Source of the DNA: Chitinophaga oryziterrae
GTDB lineage: Bacteria; Bacteroidota; Bacteroidia; Chitinophagales; Chitinophagaceae
NCBI RefSeq assembly: GCF_009758125.1
Contig: NZ_WRXO01000009.1
Location: 62,001 to 126,000, forward strand
Direction: 5' to 3'
Length of the DNA stretch: 64,000 nt
How positions within the stretch are numbered: the first letter of the stretch is position 1; each line of letters starts with the position of its first letter. Under the pieces are notes generated by a model. It searched no databases and had not been told where the DNA came from. It worked only from the letters and a program-made list of their open reading frames with translations. Shown here one piece after another: positions 25,520 through 31,500 of the stretch. The position numbers and the translations under genes are program-made.

Positions 25520-25696
25520 CTATTGCCCGGATTCCCCGTTTAATAACTCGCCGTATTTAATCAGTATCTCCTGTATACTGCTTCCTGAAGCGATGATTTG
25601 GTTACTATACGTGGCATGGAAGGAGGCTTCATCTGCGGGTTTTACCTGCATAATCTTTAACTCGCCTTCACTTGTTTTGATCAGGTAGTTATTCAT
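25520..25696 (-). CDS. 58-residue protein of the mobile module
   Basis: A small soluble protein, MNNYLIKTSEGELKIMQVKP then ADEASFHATYSNQIIASGSS, with no recognised motif. It has an ATG start, sits 63 bases downstream of the degenerate recombinase on the same strand, and is followed by the module terminator. Its position after two recombinases recalls TnpC, the small third gene of Tn554-type transposons, but that is only an analogy of layout. Confidence 0.55.
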   Translation of the reverse strand: MNNYLIKTSEGELKIMQVKPADEASFHATYSNQIIASGSSIQEILIKYGELLNGESGQ

Positions 25697-25759
25697 AATT
25701 GTTTAGGATTATCAAGTTAATAATTAACCTTACTATGGTACTTTTATTGGGGAACTGCC

Positions 25760-26620
25760 TTATTTCATGGGATGATATCTGCGAAGAGAACTTTGCAGAT
25801 CTTCCAGATGGCTGACCTGGTAACGCTGTGTACTGCTTACATACCGGTGACCTGCCATATACTGTACCTGCCGCAGATGATGCGGCTTTAGCCATGCGGT
25901 AATCACACTACTCCTGATCTGTTGTGCATTGATCAGCTTAGGATTAAGCTGTCGTAACTGGCGCATCATCCAGTTTACCTGGCAAACGATGTTGTGTTTT
26001 CCGATGATTCCGTTTTTCTCTACGGTGAACAGAGGACCAGCCTTGAACCTGTTAACTTTCAGATACTCCTGCAGATGCAATACCTGTAAAGGTTCCAGCT
26101 TCAACCATCTTTCATTACTATGACGGCTGCCACCGATATTTACCTTGCCTTCCTGTAAGTAAAAATCCGCTGCCTCCAGCCGTCTCAACTCTTCTACTGT
26201 GATGCCCTGATAGATCAGTAATCCTAACATGATCTTTTTAACAACCGGTACATGCAGCTGGATATTATACTGCTCATACAACTGCTGCAACTGCTCCAGG
26301 CTTAGCAGATTCCCAGGTAATCGACGGGTGATACCTTTGAGGAACAAGCCTGCTGCGGGATTATCAATGCGTTCTCCTGTTACTATCAGGTAGTTAAAGT
26401 AATGACGTAATGGGCATAGAATATGCTGTATTAAGGCGTTTTTTTTACCCTTTTCCTGTAACCACCGTATATATTCCAGTAATCCGCTGTAAGTGACCTC
26501 CGCTGCTGTTAGTAACTCCACTTCCAGCCACTGTGTAAAGTTTTGCAGGTATTTAGTATACGTGGTAATTGTAGCGGGACTGTAGTTCTTCTGTGCTAAA
26601 TAAGTGTTAAACGTCATCAT
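25760..26620 (-). CDS. Tyrosine recombinase-like protein with degenerate active site
   Basis: A 286-residue protein with the fold signature of phage-type integrases: an N-terminal SAM-like DNA-binding domain (about residues 1-85) and a catalytic-like domain. Of the canonical residues, the first Arg is replaced (QGIT, Thr141), the first His of the HxxR box is Gln (QQIR, Arg236 kept), while GH (258) and the C-terminal Tyr267 are present. Loss of the first Arg normally abolishes cleavage. Its start overlaps the intact recombinase stop by 4 bases (ATGA), so the two are made together and may form a hetero-oligomer in which only one partner cuts. Confidence 0.8.
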   Translation of the reverse strand: MMTFNTYLAQKNYSPATITTYTKYLQNFTQWLEVELLTAAEVTYSGLLEYIRWLQEKGKKNALIQHILCPLRHYFNYLIVTGERIDNPAAGLFLKGITRRLPGNLLSLEQLQQLYEQYNIQLHVPVVKKIMLGLLIYQGITVEELRRLEAADFYLQEGKVNIGGSRHSNERWLKLEPLQVLHLQEYLKVNRFKAGPLFTVEKNGIIGKHNIVCQVNWMMRQLRQLNPKLINAQQIRSSVITAWLKPHHLRQVQYMAGHRYVSSTQRYQVSHLEDLQSSLRRYHPMK

Positions 26621-27513
26621 ACTTCATTTGTAAGGTGAGTATAGATTTGTGTGCTGTCTAATCCTGCATGTCCTAAAAATGCCTGGATCTGTTCCAGTAC
26701 CATCCCCGATTGTAACAGATGGGTAGCAATACTATGACGCAGGGTATGGGTACCTATATTCTTTAAGATTTCCGCCTTTTTAGCCAGTTGTTTGATCCGG
26801 ACGTATAAACTCTGCTTCGTCAACCCTTCGCCCTTATTTGCGCCTATAAACAGCCTTTGTGTGGAAGTTTGCAATAACTGTGGACGCCCATCGGTTATAT
26901 ATAACTGTAACAGGTCCTGGGATAACCTGCTGATGGGTACATACCTTTCCCGGTAACCCTTACCATTGCGTACATACAGCAACCCCCGATCTGTTAACAG
27001 ATCACCGGTTTCCAGGCTCGCGCCTTCATTTAACCGTAAGCCACAACCATAAAAAACAGCCAGCATGGCACGGTCACGCATACCCAACACACTATCATCG
27101 GTGGCAGCATATAATTGCTGTATTTCCTGCACTGTCAGCCAGGCTGGTTTACCACGGATGTCTGCCACCCGTTCCACGCTAAAGCCTATCCCGCATTTAC
27201 CCGTTTCCCGGATGTAGCGGCTGAACAACAGTAAAGCCTGTATGTATTTGTTGATGTGACCAGCACTGTAACCACGACCCGTACGGATCCCTATCTTTTC
27301 TTTCATCTGAGTGATAAAAGCAATCACATCACTGGCCTGTAGCTGTGATAAGGTCGTTTTACCATGCTGTTCCTGGTAGTACAGGAACTCTCCCGTATGA
27401 CGGGGAAGATTATAGACACTGCTCTCTGCATAGCCCAACGTTTGCAGCCACACCTTAAAACCAGCACATAACAACACATGCTCATTACTGTGTAATAAGT
27501 AAACCGTTTCCAT
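26617..27513 (-). CDS. Tyrosine recombinase (XerC/D-like integrase), catalytically complete
   Basis: A 298-residue recombinase with all catalytic residues: Arg160 (GCGLRLNEG), Lys185 (NGKGYRERYVP), His266 and Arg269 (HTLRHSIATH), His292 (LGHAGL) and Tyr301 (TQIYTH). Residues ~10-105 form the N-terminal core-binding domain. It would cut and rejoin DNA at a specific site and is the probable integrase of the module. It overlaps the degenerate recombinase gene by 4 bases and lies 116 bases downstream of the primase, an interval holding iteron-like repeats. Confidence 0.92.
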   Translation of the reverse strand: METVYLLHSNEHVLLCAGFKVWLQTLGYAESSVYNLPRHTGEFLYYQEQHGKTTLSQLQASDVIAFITQMKEKIGIRTGRGYSAGHINKYIQALLLFSRYIRETGKCGIGFSVERVADIRGKPAWLTVQEIQQLYAATDDSVLGMRDRAMLAVFYGCGLRLNEGASLETGDLLTDRGLLYVRNGKGYRERYVPISRLSQDLLQLYITDGRPQLLQTSTQRLFIGANKGEGLTKQSLYVRIKQLAKKAEILKNIGTHTLRHSIATHLLQSGMVLEQIQAFLGHAGLDSTQIYTHLTNEV

Positions 27514-27567
27514 AATAATTTGTAATAGAAGAAGGAGAGATAAATTTTACTACTATAGTCTTTGGGG

Positions 27568-27665
27568 CTGTCGTAGTTGTCGCAGTAGCATAAACCCTTA
27601 ACCGTAGCTGCTCTTACTGCGACAGTAACTTACTGTCGCACTACTGTCGCAGTAGACGCAGTAGC
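27568..27665. repeat. Cluster of TGTCGCAGTA iteron-like repeats
   Basis: Within about 100 bases the core TACTGTCGCAGTA occurs in both orientations: TACTGCGACAGTA at 27615-27627, TACTGTCGCACTA at 27631-27643, TACTGTCGCAGTA at 27642-27654, plus partial copies at 27568-27577, 27578-27588 and 27655-27665. The cluster spans the last codons of the primase gene and the gap before the recombinase gene. Iterated short repeats next to a primase gene are typical of replication origins; binding sites for the recombinases are the other possibility. Confidence 0.6.
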
Positions 27666-30314
27666 TGTTATTTTAGATAGTATAACCTGTAATTGTGCAT
27701 CTATCTCACTGGTGAGCTGATGGTATTCACCATTGTCGGCTATACTGTATTCAAAGCCCTTACGATGCTTATAACCAGTTACCTGCCGCAGATAGCCATA
27801 CTGATGCAGTTCCCGGATATAGCGTTGTAAACTACGGGGATGTAACCTGAACTGTTGGCGGATCTGCTGTGGCGTAAAGCTTTCCTGGCCATGCTGCTGT
27901 AAATATACCTTCAACTGTTCTAAAAAGTTTCGCGTAGCATTCGCCAGCTCATCACCCTTACTAAACAGCACTTCTTTTAACAACTGGAACGCCGCTGTTA
28001 TATCCGCTGGCGTGGAGACAATATAAGACTGACCCTGCCCATCACGTTTCACTTCCCGCTGGTACTGATGATAAAAGGTAACCGTTTCTATAAACGATAA
28101 CAGCAACGTCATCGTACGACGGGGCTTAAAAATCTGTTCCGGTAACTGTATATAATGCGCGTAAGGATTGACCACCTGTACCGGTTGTAACACCTGCTGT
28201 ATGTTTCTATACAGCGCCTTAATCGCATGTTCCCCGCTATGGTTGATCACTCCCGCACTTAAACGCGTCTGGTAGTCCATAATGGCTTTGTCCTGTTCTT
28301 TACTGCTATCTACATACAACAACAGGCAACGGTTCGCATTATCTTCATACAGCTTTTCCCGCGTCGTACAACCACTCACACTAACAGGGCCTTCCACCGT
28401 CACAGTAACCGTTTTCAGGTTCCCTTTACTATCTTTTAAAGTAACTGTTTTACTGATCCGCTTCTTACTCTGCAGCTCCCTCAACGGATATAGGGAAGAT
28501 TCTGCACCATCAAGATCTTCTATCAGCAACAGCTTATGTTTTAATTCCTCCTGCTTAAAATAATAAAACGCATTCTCTGTGATCTGGGTGATCTCTATCT
28601 TATCTTCTGCGGGTATCAGCGAAGATACCTTTTCCTGCAGGTAGGTTTTCCCGCTGGCACTCGCTCCCAGGAACATCACATGCAACGGGGTAGCTTGTTT
28701 ACGGCTGCTGTACACCAGGTAAGCTATCAACCGGTTGACCGCTTCTCCTACAATACCGGATTTACCGATATCTGCATTCGTCTGTTGCAATAAATTTTCC
28801 TGCCGCAGGTAATTAATCGCTGCCTGCCGCTGCGCGGCTGTCAGCTCTGGTCTCACGGCTGCTCTAGGTTGCAGGCTTTCTATCCGCTGCACCCGGTAAC
28901 CTTCCAGGGCGCTGGTCAGTTGTCCTATCACTCCTGCCACTACCTGCATACTCATATCGAACAACTCTGCTATCTTACTGATCAGTTGTTCTGTATGACC
29001 GTGATTGTACAGATCAAGATTGTGGCGCAGCGGTAACAACTGCTTCTGCAGATGTGCTACTTTCAGCGTCACCCGCATCCGGTCTAATCCTGTTACTTTT
29101 ATACCGCCTAAAACAGTGAGCTGTAACAGGCCGCCATCATAGATGAGTAACTCCGCATTAACCGTATTCAAACGGTTATCAGAGGGGGCTGATACTGGTA
29201 CGGTAGGCATCACAACAGTCAGTTTTTTTTCTTCAATTGAAGAAAAAAAACTGACTGGCTGCCGCTGATCTATCAGCGCTGCCAGGATACGGCTGTCATC
29301 ATGGGTCTGTAACACACTGTTGATATCCTCATCAGCGGGAAGCGCTACGGTACTGATCAATAAGTGGGGCAGTAGTCCTGCCAGTGTCTGCGCATGTTTT
29401 ACCGTAGCTGCCTGACCTGCAGCATCCCCATCCAGCATCAGGATGATTTCAACTAAACCACTACAACTCATAATCGCCTGCTGGTGTTCTTCCGTCAGCC
29501 CATTCGTACCATATAATGCCAGTACACTATACTCCATGCTGATCTCCGGTTGTTGTAACAGACTGGCCGCATCTATCATGCTTTCTGTCAATATCAGCCG
29601 TGTAGCAGATCCTTGCGGATAACCCGGATAAAGGCCACTTCTCCCCATCAGGTAAAAGTGCCGTTGATCGCTGTCATTACTGATACTGCGACCATAAAAC
29701 GATACGATCTTATTGTCCCCATTCCGCAATGGGAAGATCACACAGTCTTTTGCCCATACGTTATAACCTCCCGCAGGACGGGGTTTCAGCAGTCCATACT
29801 TGACCATACTGCTCACCAGGTAATGGTTTTTACTTTCCACATGCAACCCACCACTGTTGTAGCCTATTTCATGTAAAGGGTACGTAATCCCTCTGCCTTC
29901 CAGGTATTCAACTGCTTTCTTGGTAAGCGGTAACGCTTTCTTATAAAAATTGAACACTTTCAGCAGCAGTGCTTCCTGCTCCAGCACTTCCTCTTCAGCA
30001 TTGACTACTGGTGCTGTGACTGGCTTAACAGGGAGCGTTGCACCTGCCACAGTCAGCAACCCTTGCGCTTTTATAAGCGCTTCATGTTTGTTGCATTTTT
30101 CCATCAACTGGATAAACTGTATCGCATCGCCTGTTCCTGCATTACAGTTACTGCTAAAGCAGCAGTAAGTACCCGTTTTCGGATACAACTGAAGCGAAGG
30201 GGTTTTATCTGCATGGAACGGGCAATGCAACCGGTAATGCGCATCCGGATATAATCCATAATGCACCACCACTTCCAGTAGTGACAGCTGCTGCTTAATC
30301 TCCTTTATCTCCAT
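27630..30314 (-). CDS. CHC2 zinc-finger/TOPRIM primase fused to a P-loop ATPase
   Basis: An 894-residue multidomain protein. Residues 28-68 form a CHC2 zinc finger (C31, H34, C52, C57 with GTGDAIQF). Residues ~235-320 form a TOPRIM domain (E244, and D295/D297 in LMLDGDAAG). Residues ~545-690 form an ATPase with Walker A GASASGKT (550-557) and LLLIEDLDG as Walker B. The end (~830-880) resembles a winged helix (FTPQQIRQQFRLHPRSLQRY). The arrangement is that of replication primases of plasmids and integrative elements. The start overlaps the SymE-like gene by 20 bases. A linker at residues 353-366 is encoded by a 42-base perfect palindrome. Confidence 0.88.
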   Translation of the reverse strand: MEIKEIKQQLSLLEVVVHYGLYPDAHYRLHCPFHADKTPSLQLYPKTGTYCCFSSNCNAGTGDAIQFIQLMEKCNKHEALIKAQGLLTVAGATLPVKPVTAPVVNAEEEVLEQEALLLKVFNFYKKALPLTKKAVEYLEGRGITYPLHEIGYNSGGLHVESKNHYLVSSMVKYGLLKPRPAGGYNVWAKDCVIFPLRNGDNKIVSFYGRSISNDSDQRHFYLMGRSGLYPGYPQGSATRLILTESMIDAASLLQQPEISMEYSVLALYGTNGLTEEHQQAIMSCSGLVEIILMLDGDAAGQAATVKHAQTLAGLLPHLLISTVALPADEDINSVLQTHDDSRILAALIDQRQPVSFFSSIEEKKLTVVMPTVPVSAPSDNRLNTVNAELLIYDGGLLQLTVLGGIKVTGLDRMRVTLKVAHLQKQLLPLRHNLDLYNHGHTEQLISKIAELFDMSMQVVAGVIGQLTSALEGYRVQRIESLQPRAAVRPELTAAQRQAAINYLRQENLLQQTNADIGKSGIVGEAVNRLIAYLVYSSRKQATPLHVMFLGASASGKTYLQEKVSSLIPAEDKIEITQITENAFYYFKQEELKHKLLLIEDLDGAESSLYPLRELQSKKRISKTVTLKDSKGNLKTVTVTVEGPVSVSGCTTREKLYEDNANRCLLLYVDSSKEQDKAIMDYQTRLSAGVINHSGEHAIKALYRNIQQVLQPVQVVNPYAHYIQLPEQIFKPRRTMTLLLSFIETVTFYHQYQREVKRDGQGQSYIVSTPADITAAFQLLKEVLFSKGDELANATRNFLEQLKVYLQQHGQESFTPQQIRQQFRLHPRSLQRYIRELHQYGYLRQVTGYKHRKGFEYSIADNGEYHQLTSEIDAQLQVILSKITATASTATVVRQ
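29216..29257. repeat. 42-base perfect palindrome inside the primase gene
   Basis: The sequence from 29216 to 29257 equals its own reverse complement over all 42 bases, with arms CAGTCAGTTTTTTTTCTTCAA and centre CAATTG. It encodes the linker PVSFFSSIEEKKLT between TOPRIM and the ATPase domain. A similar imperfect CAATTG-centred structure is at 25442-25466. Confidence 0.85.
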
Positions 30315-30507
30315 GAACAGCCTTCTTTTTTATCTTCAACGTTTTACTCCCTACCGTGATCTCCAGCTGATCACCTACCTTAAACCCTGCCTGTTCCAGC
30401 CATAAACCGCTTACATTCAACCACGGCACATCTCGACCATGATTCCAATGATTACGGACTAACTGGTATTTACCATGCAGCTTGACTAATCTTGTTTGCT
30501 TTGCCAT
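30295..30507 (-). CDS. SymE-like protein (AbrB/SymE fold)
   Basis: A 70-residue basic protein from the ATG at 30507; the frame is open 15 codons further up but that part crosses the operator. The segment VPWLNVSGLWLEQAGFKVGDQ matches the core of the SymE family (P-L-x-I-SGxWLxxAGF-xxGD), which has an AbrB-like fold; E. coli SymE is an SOS-induced toxin or nucleoid-binding protein. Here it overlaps the primase start by 20 bases and heads the module operon. It may be a DNA-binding accessory protein or a toxin; no antisense SymR-like RNA could be identified by eye. Confidence 0.7.
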   Translation of the reverse strand: MAKQTRLVKLHGKYQLVRNHWNHGRDVPWLNVSGLWLEQAGFKVGDQLEITVGSKTLKIKKKAVHGDKGD

Positions 30508-30527
30508 GTGGAAAAATATTTTATAGT

Positions 30528-30557
30528 ACCAATTGGTGATAAAAACAATCAATTGGT
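30528..30557. promoter_or_regulatory. Operator-like inverted repeat between SymE-like and XRE genes
   Basis: ACCAATTGGT at 30528-30537 is a perfect palindrome, and ATCAATTGGT at 30548-30557 repeats it in inverted form (ACCAATTGAT on the other strand). The two half-sites lie 20 bases apart, two helical turns. They sit 21 bases upstream of the SymE-like start in the divergent region, so the XRE protein is the obvious candidate ligand. Confidence 0.55.
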
Positions 30558-30652
30558 TTTAAATAAACAACACCTTTTTGTTTTGCAAAGCACAAATAAG
30601 TGGCTTAATTTTACCTGGATCCTTTATTTAAGGACGTTTAAAGCACTTTTAT

Positions 30653-30988
30653 ATGACTTTTGGAGAACAGACCGTATTGCTACGCAAACAGCTTAAAATG
30701 TCACAGGATGACCTGGCTAAAAAGGTGGGGACTTCTGCGCCCATCATTGGCAGGTATGAACGCAATGAGATTAAACCCTCTATTGAGACGGCTAAAAAAA
30801 TAGCGGATGAACTGGGTGTTACGGTCGACTACCTGATCGATGGAACGGCTAAAATGGTATTGGATAAAAAGCTCCTTAAACGAATAGAAGATATTGAGGC
30901 ATTACCCGAGGAGGAGAAAGAAAAAATCTATTACTTTATTGATATGGCCATTACTTACAACAATACTAAAAAAGCTTACTCAAGATAA
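30653..30988 (+). CDS. XRE-family transcriptional regulator
   Basis: A 111-residue protein with a helix-turn-helix at residues ~8-62 (LRKQLKMSQDDLAKKVGTSA, then IIGRYERNE, IKPSIETAKKIADELGVTVDYLIDG), like Cro/CI-type repressors. A short C-terminal helical part with EALPEEEKEKIYYFIDMAI is seen in many Bacteroidota element regulators and probably mediates dimerisation. It is divergent from the SymE/primase/recombinase operon and probably controls it and itself through the inverted repeat at 30528-30557. Confidence 0.9.
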   Translation: MTFGEQTVLLRKQLKMSQDDLAKKVGTSAPIIGRYERNEIKPSIETAKKIADELGVTVDYLIDGTAKMVLDKKLLKRIEDIEALPEEEKEKIYYFIDMAITYNNTKKAYSR

Positions 30989-30993
30989 AAAAC

Positions 30994-31026
30994 AAAGTCG
31001 CAAGGATGGTTAATCCCTGCGACTTT
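30994..31026 (-). terminator. Terminator between the XRE gene and the RHS immunity gene
   Basis: AAAGTCGCAAGGAT pairs with ATCCCTGCGACTTT with one mismatch. On the minus strand it is followed by a T-rich run (TTTGTTTTTT), so it mainly ends the RHS/immunity transcript. Confidence 0.65.
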
Positions 31027-31045
31027 ATAGTAATAGACTCTGATA

Positions 31046-31495
31046 TTACCAATTATCTTCTTTAAGTACTGAACCATTCGTTTTAAAATAAATCGTGTAT
31101 CCATGTGTCAGTAAATGTAGCTTCCGTATATTACCATCCCTGTGCCCAAAATTGCCAACATCCAGGTCTGGACTACTAAACGTAAAATCGTAGTCTAGCA
31201 ATATAGGGTATAATTTCCCATTTACTAATGCATACCGATTAGTGCTATTAACCCAATTCCTATCCAGAGTCTGATCGCTATCTTTAAAAGGAACAATAGT
31301 AAGACTATAAGCACCAACTGTATCCTTCCTTAAAAAGAAATAATATTTATTATCATTTCGAGTATTCAACACCATCCGCAGATGATTGTAAACCCGAACT
31401 TCAACACTGTCAGGAAGAATATACGTTATCTTATTCCCTTGAGAATAGCCTGCAAAATGACATAGAATAAATGCAACTATAAATATGTTTCTCAT
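31046..31495 (-). CDS. Putative periplasmic immunity protein of the RHS toxin
   Basis: A 149-residue exported protein (signal peptide MRNIFIVAFILCHFAGYSQG) that starts 5 bases after the RHS stop on the same strand and is followed by a terminator. The mature part (ITYILPDSVEVRVYNHLRMV; YYFFLRKDTVGAYSLTIVPF) belongs to no family I know. Position and size are those of a cognate immunity protein. The signal peptide implies that the RHS tip would act in the periplasm, or meet its inhibitor there. Confidence 0.6.
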   Translation of the reverse strand: MRNIFIVAFILCHFAGYSQGNKITYILPDSVEVRVYNHLRMVLNTRNDNKYYFFLRKDTVGAYSLTIVPFKDSDQTLDRNWVNSTNRYALVNGKLYPILLDYDFTFSSPDLDVGNFGHRDGNIRKLHLLTHGYTIYFKTNGSVLKEDNW

Positions 31496-31500
31496 TTAAT

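Larger units (their letters stand above)
25440..31030. mobile_element. Compact recombinase/primase mobile module inside the RHS island
   Basis: Six genes form a self-contained block: a divergent XRE regulator (30653), and on the minus strand a SymE-like gene, a CHC2/TOPRIM/ATPase primase, an intact tyrosine recombinase, a degenerate tyrosine recombinase and a 58-residue protein. Each end is closed by a hairpin terminator. The block separates the working RHS/immunity pair from displaced RHS tip 2, whose 5' end stops 40 bases from the module. Iteron-like repeats (27568-27665) and a 42-base palindrome (29216-29257) lie inside. No direct repeat marking a target duplication could be found by eye, so the borders are approximate. 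Confidence 0.6.

Noticed and set aside
27568..27665. Possible CRISPR array in the short-repeat cluster
   Set aside because: The repeats are 13-mers in both orientations without regular unique spacers and no cas genes are present; no CRISPR array was seen anywhere in the window.
25398..31500. Target-site duplication of the mobile module (comparison of 25380-25440 with 31026-31060)
   Set aside because: Short similarities (AATTACC, TCTTC) were noticed but are interrupted and no longer than expected by chance in AT-rich DNA.
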